DNA of 64,000 nucleotides from CADEDV01 sp964412375 (lineage in GTDB: Bacteria; Bacteroidota; Bacteroidia; Chitinophagales; Chitinophagaceae). Shown here piece after piece: positions 1 to 8,857 of this stretch. The stretch covers positions 1-64,000 of the forward strand of contig CAYPOD010000011.1 of NCBI GenBank assembly GCA_964412375.1, given 5' to 3'. Within the stretch, counting starts at the first letter, position 1, and each line of letters begins with the position of its first letter. The notes under the pieces were generated by a model that was given only the letters and a program-made list of their open reading frames with translations, was not told the origin of the DNA and did no database searches. The position numbers and the translations under genes were made by a program.

Positions 1-833
1 GCATTCACTTCCGGCACCTGCGGGCTGGTGATGGCAATCGTTTTTTTCCCGGAAGCCGTTTCAATATCGAATGCAAATGCATTGGAATCCTGGGGTTCTT
101 TCAGCCGGATCACTTCTGATTTTTTGTTCAGGAAATCTATGCCGATATAAGCGTCTTTCTGAAAGAGACGCATCTTTCGCATTTTTTTCATCGAGATGCG
201 GGAAGATGTGAGATTGGCCACGCAGCCATTATGAAATTCAATGCGGACGTTGGCAATATCAGGTGTATCTGTCATCACCCCTACGCCGCTGGCTGAAATA
301 TTTTTTACATCGCTTTTCACCACACTCAAGATGATATCAATATCGTGTATCATCAGATCAAGTATCACACTTACTTCTGTTCCTCTTGGGTTGAATTGGG
401 CAAGCCGGTGCACTTCAATAAACATCGGGTTAAGTTGAAGATCTTTTACAGCCAGGAAAGCCGGGTTGAATCGCTCCACATGCCCCACCTGGAATTTTAC
501 TCCCGATTCCTGCGCCAGCTTTACTAACTGTCTTGCCTCATCCATGGTGTTGGCCAAAGGTTTTTCAACAAAAACATGTTTACCTTTTTTAATAGCCTGC
601 TCACACAATTCAAAATGAAAATTAGTGGGGGCTACCACATCTACTGCATCAGAGGCATCCATTAGTGCGCCGGCATCTACAAAACGTGGCAACTGGTATT
701 TTTCTGAAACATCTTTTGCTGTATCGTCATGCGGATCGTAAAAGCCTACGATCTCCACACCTGCAATTTCTTTCCAGTTATTCAAATGAAATTTTCCGAG
801 ATGACCCACGCCGAAAACGCCAACCTTGAACAT
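1..833 (-). CDS. Gfo/Idh/MocA-family NAD(P)-dependent oxidoreductase (C-terminus off the window)
   Basis: The open frame starts at an ATG (CAT at 831-833) and runs off the left edge, so about 277 residues are visible. The N-terminus begins MFKVGVFGVGHLGKFH, a Rossmann dinucleotide-binding loop (GVGHLG). About 90 residues in comes the family hallmark EKPLA (HVFVEKPLANT), and further on a VGHVERFNP stretch and a HDIDIIL segment typical of sugar or inositol dehydrogenases. The family oxidises or reduces carbonyl/hydroxyl groups on sugars; the substrate cannot be told here. The ATG was chosen because the Rossmann motif follows directly. It is oriented like the L,D-transpeptidase upstream of it. 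The family call is secure, the substrate unknown. Confidence 0.88.
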   Translation of the reverse strand, partial: MFKVGVFGVGHLGKFHLNNWKEIAGVEIVGFYDPHDDTAKDVSEKYQLPRFVDAGALMDASDAVDVVAPTNFHFELCEQAIKKGKHVFVEKPLANTMDEARQLVKLAQESGVKFQVGHVERFNPAFLAVKDLQLNPMFIEVHRLAQFNPRGTEVSVILDLMIHDIDIILSVVKSDVKNISASGVGVMTDTPDIANVRIEFHNGCVANLTSSRISMKKMRKMRLFQKDAYIGIDFLNKKSEVIRLKEPQDSNAFAFDIETASGKKTIAITSPQVPEVN

Positions 834-898
834 AGCAATTTATTAATCCTCAAAGATAAAGATTGGTTAATGCCGTGGGGAATGAGTTATAAACAAAT

Positions 899-1633
899 TC
901 ATTGCAACAAGGCAGAGCGACGAACATAAGAAGGATGGTAAATGAACAAACAGGAGCCCTCCTTGATGGTATTAATGATTGGCCTTGACAGGTTTTCAGG
1001 AACAGCCGGGCAGCCTTCACTACGTCCGATATATCCCTGGGTTTTCACATAGACCGGATTAACATACCAGGCGCCGTGTATCACAATGGCCCGGTTATAT
1101 GCATTGTCATTGATACCCTTCTCCATACCTTGTAGACGAAGTGAATAGCCATTACTCCCGTTATATGTTTCACCGGTGATATAAAAGCCCGGGCTGCTTT
1201 TGTAGGAAGAAGGTTGGTTGGATAAAGCATTTGCCCATTCACGGCCCGAATTTCTGCCATGCGCCACCCAGGTATTGAACAAAACTTTGTAATGCTTCAG
1301 GTCAATTATGTATAATCTTTTCCTGGTGCTGGCCTGGCTGAAATCAACAATGGAGATTATTGAATCATTCAGCAAGCGGCCTTCTTCGTTGAGTTTGTCA
1401 AATCCTTTTTTGGCAAACTCAAATGCCTGCCGGCTAAGACCTGCAACTTGTGAGTGAAGGCTGTCATACAATGATTTTGCAGGAGCAGCAACCGAAGTGA
1501 TATGGACAGAATCTGCCGGGTTATATAACCACAATGCCCCGTTGGCTGACTTGGCAAACATGAAGGGCAGGTGCAAAAGGTAAATTATAATGGACGATAC
1601 TAGGAGATAAACTTCCCTGGACTTTTTTCTCAT
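899..1633 (-). CDS. Murein L,D-transpeptidase catalytic domain protein
   Basis: A 244-residue exported protein: a basic start (MRKKSREVYL) is followed by a hydrophobic stretch to about residue 28, read as a signal peptide or anchor. The C-terminal half has the L,D-transpeptidase active-site pattern: IVIHGAWY with the conserved His, then SEGCPAVP with the catalytic Cys, in the arrangement of the Bacteroidota 'murein L,D-transpeptidase catalytic domain' family (a YkuD relative). It should act in the periplasm, forming or editing peptidoglycan cross-links. It stands alone, 66 bp upstream of the Gfo/Idh gene on the same strand. The exact peptidoglycan substrate is not known. Confidence 0.87.
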   Translation of the reverse strand: MRKKSREVYLLVSSIIIYLLHLPFMFAKSANGALWLYNPADSVHITSVAAPAKSLYDSLHSQVAGLSRQAFEFAKKGFDKLNEEGRLLNDSIISIVDFSQASTRKRLYIIDLKHYKVLFNTWVAHGRNSGREWANALSNQPSSYKSSPGFYITGETYNGSNGYSLRLQGMEKGINDNAYNRAIVIHGAWYVNPVYVKTQGYIGRSEGCPAVPENLSRPIINTIKEGSCLFIYHPSYVRRSALLQ

Positions 1634-1737
1634 TACTACTAATCAATAAACCATTAACGAATAAACTCTCTCCTGGCTCTGTAACTAAAAAAACCTTTCA
1701 TACCATTGTTCTTCTTCAGGATAGCGCCAATAAAAAT

Positions 1738-1762
1738 GCCTGTGAGGTATAACTCAACAGGC
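1738..1762 (-). terminator. Probable terminator downstream of tRNA-Asp
   Basis: On the minus strand GCCTGT and ACAGGC can pair around a 13-nt loop that adds a short inner stem (GAG/CTC), and the 3' side is followed by ATTTTTATT. It lies 18 bp past the tRNA 3' end, as expected for a Rho-independent terminator of the tRNA transcript. Confidence 0.6.
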
Positions 1763-1780
1763 AGTATTATTTTGATTTTG

Positions 1781-1854
1781 CGGACCGGACGGGACTCGAA
1801 CCCGCGACCTCCGCCGTGACAGGGCGGCATTCTAACCAACTGAACTACCGATCC
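1781..1854 (-). tRNA. tRNA-Asp (anticodon GTC)
   Basis: A complete cloverleaf can be read on the minus strand. The acceptor arms GGATCGG and CCGGTCC pair with one G-U; the D arm carries AGTTGGTTA. The anticodon stem CCGCC/GGCGG encloses a CTGTCAC loop, giving anticodon GTC (Asp). The T arm has the GTTCGAGTC loop, and the discriminator base is G. CCA is not encoded. Confidence 0.96.
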
Positions 1855-2025
1855 GTTTCCTTTAAATGACTCGTAAACCGAGCCATTTTTCAGGACGGCA
1901 AAGATAGCCCGGCATCAATTTCCCTCCAAAACTTTTTCTGTTATTTATCCACCTGCTTTTCAGCATTTTGGCAACTGGTTCAGATTATCATTTAATCCTT
2001 AATTTAGCCGCCTTATTATACGCCT

Positions 2026-2994
2026 ATGCCAAGCAATGCCAACCGGCAGTTCCTGGACTTTGAAAAGCCAATTAAGGACCTGATTGAAGAAATTGAGCAT
2101 GCCAAAGGCCGCCAGGAAAAGACCAAAATTGATATGGGAGATGTCATCCTCCGGCTTGACCAGAGCATTCTTGAAAAAAGAAAGGAGATCACCCAACACC
2201 TGAGTAGTTGGCAACGGGTACAATTAAGCCGTCACCCGGACAGACCTTATACCATGAAGTATATTGAGAAAATGACTACCAACTTTGTGGAACTGTATGG
2301 TGATCGTAATGTGAAGGATGATAAGGCAATGGTGGGTGGATTTGCTTCGCTGGATGGTGAAACGGTAATGATCATTGGTCAGCAAAAAGGGATTAATACT
2401 AAAATGCGCCAACTGCGCAATTTTGGAATGGCCAATCCTGAAGGTTATCGCAAAGCGCTGCGGCTGATGAAGCTGGCTGAAAAATTTAATAAACCCATCA
2501 TTACTCTTATTGATACTCCCGGCGCTTATCCCGGTTTGGAAGCAGAAGAAAGGGGCCAGGGTGAGGCCATAGCCCGGAATATTTATGAAATGATCAGATT
2601 GAAAGTGCCGGTGATTTGTGTGATCATTGGTGAAGGTGCCAGTGGTGGTGCATTGGGTATTGGTGTGGGTGATAAAGTGTTTATGATGGAAAACACCTGG
2701 TACACGGTAATCAGCCCGGAAAGTTGCTCCTCTATTCTCTGGCGTAGTTGGGATAAAAAAGAAGTAGCGGCTGAACAATTAAGACTGACGGCAGATAAAA
2801 TGCTGAATTTCGGATTGATTGACGGTATTATACCTGAACCGGTGGGTGGAGCACATTGGGATTATGATGAAGCTGCACAAATAGTTAAGGATTATATTAA
2901 GCCGGTGTTGCAGGAGTTGAAACAGGTTCCTGCAGAAAAAAGAGTAAATAACCGCATAGAGAAATTTGGCAGGATGGGATTTTGGGAAGAGTGA
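2026..2994 (+). CDS. accA: Acetyl-CoA carboxylase carboxyltransferase subunit alpha
   Basis: A 322-residue protein, the usual AccA length. It starts with the helical N-terminal segment (LDFEKPIKDLIEEIE) and carries the carboxyltransferase signatures RPYTMKYI, GDRNVKDDKAMVGG, LIDTPGAYPG and GEGASGGALGIGVGD, the oxyanion-hole region of the crotonase-like fold. With AccD it transfers CO2 from biotinyl-AccB to acetyl-CoA, the committed step of fatty-acid synthesis in the cytoplasm. accB and accC lie together about 17 kb away in this window and accD is not seen, so the complex is encoded at several loci. dapA follows on the same strand after 60 bp. Confidence 0.97.
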   Translation: MPSNANRQFLDFEKPIKDLIEEIEHAKGRQEKTKIDMGDVILRLDQSILEKRKEITQHLSSWQRVQLSRHPDRPYTMKYIEKMTTNFVELYGDRNVKDDKAMVGGFASLDGETVMIIGQQKGINTKMRQLRNFGMANPEGYRKALRLMKLAEKFNKPIITLIDTPGAYPGLEAEERGQGEAIARNIYEMIRLKVPVICVIIGEGASGGALGIGVGDKVFMMENTWYTVISPESCSSILWRSWDKKEVAAEQLRLTADKMLNFGLIDGIIPEPVGGAHWDYDEAAQIVKDYIKPVLQELKQVPAEKRVNNRIEKFGRMGFWEE

Positions 2995-3054
2995 GGTGTT
3001 GAGGATGATGACAGCAATCTTTATATTTTTTTTCATATACATTTTTTGTTTTTA

Positions 3055-3942
3055 ATGTCACTCAGAGAGCAATTTCGTGGTACAGGTATCGCCATTGTCA
3101 CACCATTTCATGAAGATGGTAGCATTGACTGGGATTCTTTTAAAAAACTTATCCATTTCTGGGTAGAAAATAAAGTGGAATATCTTGTAGTGCTGGGCAC
3201 GACCGGTGAAAGTGCAACCATTCACGGTGCTGAGAAACAACAGGTATTTTCTTTTGTTCATGCAGAAAATGCTGGTCGCCTGCCGCTGGTAGCAGGTATT
3301 GGTGGAAATGATACCAAAGAGGTGATCGAAAGTTTCAAACAATTTAACCTGGAGGGATACAATGCCATTTTATCGGTGGCTCCCTATTACAATAAACCTA
3401 ACCAGGAAGGTATCTTCCGGCATTATAAAGCATTAAATGAAGCCACTCCATTACCCATCATCATGTATAATGTGCCGGGCCGCACGGGGATGAATGTTAG
3501 TGCCGACACTACAATACGTATTGCCCGTGAATGCAGCAACGTTTTTGCCACGAAGGAAGCATGCGGCAATTTTGACCAGATCAACCAGATCATTAAATAC
3601 AAACCAACTGATTTTATGGTCATCAGTGGTGATGACCCCATCACGTTGCCCATGATAGCCTGTGGCGCTGAGGGATTGATTTCTGTTGTGGCAAATGCAT
3701 ATCCCAGAGAGTATGCAGATATGGTGCGTCTTTGCATGGATGGCAAATTTGCCGAAGCCTTACCGCTGCACCTGAAATACATTGACATTATCGCTTCAAT
3801 GTTTGCCGAAGGTAGTCCCGCCGGGGTAAAAGCCTATTTATCAGAAATGGGTCTTTGTAAAAATACATTCCGCCAGCCGGTGTGGCCGGTGAGTGAGAAA
3901 CACCTGGCAAGGATTAAGGAACTGATGAAAGAAGCAGAATAG
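3055..3942 (+). CDS. dapA: 4-hydroxy-tetrahydrodipicolinate synthase
   Basis: About 295 residues. The start is set at the ATG of MSLREQFRGTG; a TTG nine bases upstream is also in frame. Motifs of the class I aldolase family: GTTGESATI near residue 45, YNVPGRTGMNV with the catalytic-relay Tyr and substrate-binding Arg, and FATKEACGN with the Schiff-base Lys. It condenses pyruvate with aspartate semialdehyde at the start of the lysine and diaminopimelate branch, in the cytoplasm. The related N-acetylneuraminate lyase family is less likely given the overall DapA pattern (SGDDPITLP, GAEGLISVVAN). Confidence 0.95.
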   Translation: MSLREQFRGTGIAIVTPFHEDGSIDWDSFKKLIHFWVENKVEYLVVLGTTGESATIHGAEKQQVFSFVHAENAGRLPLVAGIGGNDTKEVIESFKQFNLEGYNAILSVAPYYNKPNQEGIFRHYKALNEATPLPIIMYNVPGRTGMNVSADTTIRIARECSNVFATKEACGNFDQINQIIKYKPTDFMVISGDDPITLPMIACGAEGLISVVANAYPREYADMVRLCMDGKFAEALPLHLKYIDIIASMFAEGSPAGVKAYLSEMGLCKNTFRQPVWPVSEKHLARIKELMKEAE

Positions 3943-4163
3943 TTTTTTAATATCTGTCAATGGCCAATACCTCCTGGTGAGCCTTCCATTAATATCTTCC
4001 GGTAAGCGTAAAATTACTGTCGTAGTATTTTTTCAGTATTGAGGATCTGCCCATTAAAATCTGCAGGCTTCCGTATTAGTAGTTCTACCTTTTATCGCTG
4101 GGTGCTATCACCTATTTTCGGGACACGTTATACTAATCCGAAATTCCAAACGTTTACCCAAAC

Positions 4164-4688
4164 ATGAAAACCGTACTCTTATATCTTTTTGTCTTTGTAT
4201 CCGGCGCTGTTTCGGCGCAGAATGTACTTGACTCTATCCAGTTGACTGAGTTCCCTGTCCGCAAAGGTGTTATTTATAAATATGAATACAAAAGCAATAC
4301 AGCTCCGGTATATGCTTCAACACTCTCTATTGTTGGAGTTGTAACAGAAGAAGACTCTGTATTTCATTTTGAAGATGGAAAGGTGTCTGCTGTGTTTGTC
4401 ATTGATAATATGTATTCGGTGGTGATCAGCAACCAAAAAGCTGAACTGATTACCTACAGCAATCTTAGTGCAACCAGTCTGAAAAAGGGTGATGAAGTGT
4501 TTCGTGGCGATTGTGTTGGCACCACTGCTTCTGCCTATGACGAAACTTCAGAAAGAAAACAGGTGGATATTCTTGTATTGCAAAAGAATAAGCGCATTCC
4601 CTATGCCAAAACCATTCAGTATATCCGCTACAACATGTCAAAGGGAAATATTACAAAAGCAGGCAAGCAGTATAACAGCCGGTTATAA
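4164..4688 (+). CDS. Secreted protein with a degenerate LytM/M23-like domain
   Basis: A 174-residue protein with a clear Sec signal peptide ending at VSAQN (about residue 19). The middle reads GKVSAVFVIDNMYSVVIS, then LITYSNLSATSLKKGDEVFRGDCVGT. This follows the pattern of EnvC/NlpD-type LytM domains, where a strand is followed by 'YSNLSEVxVKKGDxVxxGQxIGT'. The HxH and other zinc ligands of active M23 peptidases are absent, so if it is a LytM domain it is catalytically dead, like the amidase activators. The resemblance is from memory of the family and remains to be tested. It is convergent with rnz, whose 3' end overlaps by 6 bp. Confidence 0.55.
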   Translation: MKTVLLYLFVFVSGAVSAQNVLDSIQLTEFPVRKGVIYKYEYKSNTAPVYASTLSIVGVVTEEDSVFHFEDGKVSAVFVIDNMYSVVISNQKAELITYSNLSATSLKKGDEVFRGDCVGTTASAYDETSERKQVDILVLQKNKRIPYAKTIQYIRYNMSKGNITKAGKQYNSRL

Positions 4689-5585
4689 TTTATAAGCCAC
4701 TCCTTCTAACGCCAGTTCTGTATCAGGGAAAACTTCTCTTGCTTCCAGTTCGAATTGTTCCAGCGTATCATATTTGCTGCTGAAATGGCCGATCAGCAGC
4801 TTCTTAACACCTGCTTTTAAAGCAATCGAGGCAGCTTGCCGGGTGGTGGAATGAAAACGAGCCTCGGCCCTTTCTCTCAAATTATCTAGATATGTTGTTT
4901 CATGATAGATCATATCTGCTCCACGGATATGCGGGATGATGGATTCATCATATTTGGTGTCGGCGCAGAAAGCATACATCTTGCCCGGTTCGGCAGCTTC
5001 GGTCACCCACTCATTTTGCACTATCGTTCCGTCTTTCTTTTTATAATCTTTGCCATTCTTCAGCCGGTCGTAAAAAGAAGATGGTATTTCATATTCCTTT
5101 GCCTTTTCGGGAAGGAGTTTACGGGGTTGTCTTTTTTCTTTGAATACAAAACCGTAACACTCGATACGGTGATTGGTGCGGAAACATTTTACCGTGATCT
5201 TTTCATCATCCAGTAAAGTGGCAGCTTCAGTAATTGTATGCAAATGCAGTTTGAATGGCAATGTAGTGTCGGCCACTTTCAGTTGCAGCTCGATGATCTC
5301 TTTCAGTGGTGAAGGGCCAAACACATGCAGCTCCTGCTGGTGGCTTAGCAGGCCAAAACTGTTGATGAGACCGATAAGCCCGAAATAATGATCACCGTGA
5401 AGATGTGAAATAAAAATATGTGATATTTTACTCCGCCTGATTTTATAATTGATCATCTGAATCTGGGTGCCTTCGCCGCAATCCACGAGATAGTTGTTGC
5501 CATCCAGGGTCACCACCTGGCTGGTGGGATGACGGTCAAATGCAGGAACAGCCGAATTATTCCCAAGGATGGTTACAGCGAGCAT
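4683..5585 (-). CDS. rnz: Ribonuclease Z (tRNA 3'-endonuclease)
   Basis: A 300-residue metallo-beta-lactamase-fold protein with the RNase Z signature: GTQIQMINYKI, then ISHLHGDHYFGL (HxHxDH zinc motif) near residue 64, and later FCADTKYD, HETTYLD and a C-terminal LLIGHFSSKYD. It trims the 3' trailer of pre-tRNAs, making ends to which CCA is added, consistent with the tRNA-Asp here lacking an encoded CCA. A STAS-domain gene lies upstream on the same strand. The first base of the ATG is only 3 bp from a run of 7-bp repeats (see the repeat at 5589-5616). Confidence 0.95.
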   Translation of the reverse strand: MLAVTILGNNSAVPAFDRHPTSQVVTLDGNNYLVDCGEGTQIQMINYKIRRSKISHIFISHLHGDHYFGLIGLINSFGLLSHQQELHVFGPSPLKEIIELQLKVADTTLPFKLHLHTITEAATLLDDEKITVKCFRTNHRIECYGFVFKEKRQPRKLLPEKAKEYEIPSSFYDRLKNGKDYKKKDGTIVQNEWVTEAAEPGKMYAFCADTKYDESIIPHIRGADMIYHETTYLDNLRERAEARFHSTTRQAASIALKAGVKKLLIGHFSSKYDTLEQFELEAREVFPDTELALEGVAYKL

Positions 5586-5588
5586 GCA

Positions 5589-5616
5589 GGTTCAAGGTTT
5601 CTGGTTTCTGGGTTAG
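5589..5616. repeat. Heptad repeat run in the leader of rnz
   Basis: Four consecutive 7-bp units: GGTTCAA, then two exact copies of GGTTTCT, then GGGTTAG. The run ends 3 bp before the rnz start codon as read on the minus strand. No inverted partner was found nearby. It belongs to the window-wide class of period-7/8 intergenic repeats. Confidence 0.75.
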
Positions 5617-5676
5617 GTTTGCTGCGAAAATAGAGAAAACTTTCTGCTGTTATAAACTCGCTGCCATCCGGCACAG

Positions 5677-6054
5677 CTATTCCTCACCTCCCAGCAATTC
5701 TCTTTCAATTTCCTCCATTTGTACAATATCCCATGCTTCACTTTCGGTAGGTGTGACATTCATCAGTTCCAGCAGTTCGTTTTCGTCAAGAAAGTCCTCC
5801 ACAGGTTTCTGAAGTTCGCAGATCACAAAGGAAGCACTGCTTTCATAGAATTTTTGCTGGATATGTACTAACTTTTCAGCAGCAGCGATGTCAAGGTTTT
5901 CGATGTCTCCCATTTTCAGCACCAGGTTTTTAACGTCATTTTGCAGGTAGGGGAGCAAACACTTATCCAGTTCTTCTGTCATACTTGCAGAAAGCGAGGG
6001 TCCTGGCATCGTGATGGCATGAAATCTTTCTTTGGTATCCGTTTTGACCTGCAT
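5677..6054 (-). CDS. STAS-domain protein (anti-sigma-factor-antagonist-like)
   Basis: About 125 residues if started at MQVKTDTKERF; a longer frame exists upstream but adds a low-complexity, unconserved N-terminus. The fold pattern is STAS-like: an N-terminal strand pair (FHAITMPGPSLSASM), a helix, LVLKMGDIENLDIAAAEKL, then SASFVICELQKPVEDFL. In SpoIIAA-type antagonists the segment after the third strand holds a phosphorylatable Ser (DSSG); here it is LDIAAAEKL without Ser, so regulation by Ser phosphorylation at that site is unlikely. It is followed by rnz on the same strand after about 90 bp. The role is not known. Confidence 0.68.
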   Translation of the reverse strand: MQVKTDTKERFHAITMPGPSLSASMTEELDKCLLPYLQNDVKNLVLKMGDIENLDIAAAEKLVHIQQKFYESSASFVICELQKPVEDFLDENELLELMNVTPTESEAWDIVQMEEIERELLGGEE

Positions 6055-6222
6055 AGTTCTTACTTTTAGTTTGTTGCGCCTGCCATCCGGCCGACTGTGG
6101 GTTTGCAAAGTGAAAAAATGGCCTGTTCTCAACAACTTAAATTATCAACATCTCGTTTATAAAATCGGGAAAACCGGATCGGGATTTATTTGTTAATATT
6201 GTATCACAACCAATTATCTTAA

Positions 6223-8757
6223 ATGGATAACAATTTTTCAGCCCAGGTAAAAGAAATCATTTCGTTCAGCAGGGAAGAGGCTTTACGATTAGGAAATGAT
6301 TTTATCGGCACCGAACATCTCTTGCTCGGCCTGATACGGGAAGGTGATAACACAGCCGTAAGAATTCTTAAAAGTTTTAATGTTGACCTTTACGAACTCC
6401 GTAAGGAAATAGAGCTGGCAGTAAAAGACAAGACCGGGAAAAATATTGCCAATATAAATAGCCTGCCGTTGACCAAACAGGCTGAGAAAGTGATACGGGT
6501 AACTGTGCTGGAGGCTAAAGCGCTAAAAAGCGCTACAGTAGAAACAGAGCACCTCATGCTATCTATCTTAAAGAACAAGGAAAATATTGCAACACAAATC
6601 TTAAATCAATTTGATGTGGACTACGATCTTTTCAGGCAGGAGTTAGGCATCGTAAAATCAAGTGATCCCCGTGCCGAATACACCGATGAGAATGATGATG
6701 ATTTTGACGAGGAAAAAAAATATTCCGGCTCCAAAGGCGGCGGCAAACAGCAGGCTGGCGCCAAAAGCAAAACTCCGGTACTGGACAATTTTGGCAGGGA
6801 TATTACCAAACTGGCCGAAATGGGAGCATTGGATCCGATCGTTGGCCGTGAGTCTGAAATCGAACGGGTATCGCAGATACTTTCCCGCCGCAAGAAAAAC
6901 AACCCGATACTGATAGGCGAGCCGGGGGTAGGTAAAACTGCCATTGTGGAAGGGTTGGCGTTACGCATTGTTCAGCGAAAAGTGTCGAGAGTGTTGTTTG
7001 ATAAAAGGGTTATCTCCCTGGACCTGGCTGCCCTGGTGGCCGGCACCAAATACCGTGGCCAGTTTGAGGAGAGAATGAAAGCGATCATGAATGAACTGGA
7101 AAAAAACAGGGATGTTATTCTTTTCATTGATGAGTTGCATACTATAGTTGGGGCCGGTGGCGCCAGCGGTTCATTGGATGCCAGCAACATTTTCAAACCC
7201 GCATTGGCAAGAGGTGAACTCCAGTGCATCGGTGCTTCCACGCTGGATGAATACAGGATGTATATTGAAAAGGACGGGGCTTTGGATCGCCGCTTTCAAA
7301 AAGTGATGGTAGATCCGCCAAGCGTAGACGAAACGATCCAGATTTTAAATAATATCAAACCCAAATACGAAGATTATCACAATGTCACTTATGATAAAGA
7401 TGCGATTGATGCCTGCGTGAAACTTAGTGACCGTTATATCACAGACCGTCTTTTGCCCGACAAAGCCATTGATGTGATGGATGAAGTGGGTGCAAGGGTG
7501 CATCTGAAAAATATTAATGTTCCTCAAAATATTGTTGATCTTGAAGGCAAAATTGAGGATGTAAAAAATGAGAAGAATAAAGTTGTAAAAAGCCAGAAGT
7601 TTGAAGAGGCAGCCTCACTACGGGATACCGAAAAGCGGTTGCAGGAAGAACTCGAAAAAGCCAAAGCAGAGTGGGAGGAAGAAAGCAAACATAAACGTTA
7701 CCCGATAGGCGATGAAGATATTGCTGAAGTAGTGAGTATGATGACGGGTATTCCTGTAAAAAGAATGGTGCAGGCCGAAACAGAGAAACTGCGTAAGATG
7801 GCAGAAGACATGAGGGCAATGGTGATAGGCCAGGACGAGGCAATTGGCAAAGTGGTGAAGGCCATTCAGCGAAACAGGGTGGGGTTAAAAGACCCGAAAA
7901 AGCCGATTGGTACTTTCATTTTCTTGGGACCTACAGGTGTTGGTAAAACAGAGCTGGCCCGTTCGCTGGCAAGATATATGTTCGATTCAGAAGATGCACT
8001 GATTCGTATTGATATGAGTGAATACATGGAAAAATTCACCATCAGCCGCCTGATCGGTGCACCTCCGGGATATGTTGGTTATGAGGAAGGCGGGCAACTG
8101 ACCGAAAAGGTGAGAAGAAAACCTTACAGTGTAATACTGCTGGATGAAATCGAGAAAGCTCACCCGGATATCTATAATATTTTATTACAGGTATTGGATG
8201 ACGGCCAATTGACGGATGGCTTGGGCAGAAAAGTCGATTTCAAGAATACAACCATTATCATGACATCGAATATCGGTGTTCGTCAGTTGAAAGATTTTGG
8301 AACGGGTGTTGGGTTCACCACTTCTGCCAAGATGGAGCATGAAGATGAAGCTAACAAGGCAGTTATTGAAAAAGCACTGAAAAAGACATTTTCGCCAGAG
8401 TTTCTTAACCGGATTGACGATGTGATCATCTTCAATTCGCTGACGAAAGAAAATATCTTCAGTATCATAGACATTCTTATGAAAGGTGTGATGAAACGTC
8501 TCAACAGTCTCGGATTCAGCCTGGAGCTGACTGAGGAGGCCAAAACATTCATCGCTGATAAGGGCTATGATCAGCAGTTTGGAGCAAGGCCGCTGCACAG
8601 GGCTATTCAAAAATACCTGGAAGACCCGCTGGCAGAAGAAATCCTGAATATGAATGTGAAGGCCGGCGATATGCTCGAAGCCGATGTGGACAAGGATAAA
8701 ACCAAGCTCACATTCACCTTCAAGAAAAAGCCCGAGCAAAAATCAAAAGCTTCTTAG
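6223..8757 (+). CDS. clpC: ATP-dependent Clp protease ATP-binding subunit ClpC
   Basis: 844 residues in the ClpC order. A double Clp N domain spans residues 1-145 (FSREEALRLGNDFIGTEHLLLGL). The first AAA+ module follows, with Walker A GEPGVGKTA and Walker B ILFIDELHT. A UVR motif (KFEEAASLRDTEKRL) sits in the middle segment, and the second AAA+ module carries GPTGVGKTE and VILLDEIEKAHPD. The UVR motif and N domain distinguish ClpC from ClpA and ClpB. It unfolds substrates and feeds them to ClpP in the cytoplasm; ClpP is not in the window. A charged linker lies near residue 155 (DENDDDFDEEKKY). Divergent from the STAS gene. Confidence 0.95.
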   Translation: MDNNFSAQVKEIISFSREEALRLGNDFIGTEHLLLGLIREGDNTAVRILKSFNVDLYELRKEIELAVKDKTGKNIANINSLPLTKQAEKVIRVTVLEAKALKSATVETEHLMLSILKNKENIATQILNQFDVDYDLFRQELGIVKSSDPRAEYTDENDDDFDEEKKYSGSKGGGKQQAGAKSKTPVLDNFGRDITKLAEMGALDPIVGRESEIERVSQILSRRKKNNPILIGEPGVGKTAIVEGLALRIVQRKVSRVLFDKRVISLDLAALVAGTKYRGQFEERMKAIMNELEKNRDVILFIDELHTIVGAGGASGSLDASNIFKPALARGELQCIGASTLDEYRMYIEKDGALDRRFQKVMVDPPSVDETIQILNNIKPKYEDYHNVTYDKDAIDACVKLSDRYITDRLLPDKAIDVMDEVGARVHLKNINVPQNIVDLEGKIEDVKNEKNKVVKSQKFEEAASLRDTEKRLQEELEKAKAEWEEESKHKRYPIGDEDIAEVVSMMTGIPVKRMVQAETEKLRKMAEDMRAMVIGQDEAIGKVVKAIQRNRVGLKDPKKPIGTFIFLGPTGVGKTELARSLARYMFDSEDALIRIDMSEYMEKFTISRLIGAPPGYVGYEEGGQLTEKVRRKPYSVILLDEIEKAHPDIYNILLQVLDDGQLTDGLGRKVDFKNTTIIMTSNIGVRQLKDFGTGVGFTTSAKMEHEDEANKAVIEKALKKTFSPEFLNRIDDVIIFNSLTKENIFSIIDILMKGVMKRLNSLGFSLELTEEAKTFIADKGYDQQFGARPLHRAIQKYLEDPLAEEILNMNVKAGDMLEADVDKDKTKLTFTFKKKPEQKSKAS

Positions 8758-8781
8758 GTTAATTCCTGATAAAGTTTGCAA

Positions 8782-8837
8782 GGAGTGTCGGCATACGACG
8801 CTCCCTGCCCGGCTAGGTCATTCAGGCGGGCTTTTTT
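8782..8837 (+). terminator. Tandem hairpins after clpC
   Basis: The first hairpin has arms GGAGTGTCG and CGACGCTCC with a 5-nt loop and one G-U pair. The second has arms GCCCG and CGGGC and is followed by six T residues. Together they look like the clpC terminator, ending 20 bp before the cmk start. Confidence 0.7.
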
Positions 8838-8844
8838 ACTTTTG
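8837..8844 (+). promoter_or_regulatory. -7 box upstream of cmk
   Basis: TACTTTTG matches the Bacteroidota -7 consensus TAnnTTTG and ends 13 bp before the cmk ATG. It overlaps the T-run of the clpC terminator. No good -33 element is visible, so this is tentative. Confidence 0.45.
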
Positions 8845-8857
8845 TCCTTTCACGGTT

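Noticed and set aside
2224..2778. A 184-codon minus-strand frame inside accA
   Set aside because: accA is unmistakable on the plus strand; the antisense frame is His/Thr-rich and has no recognised family.
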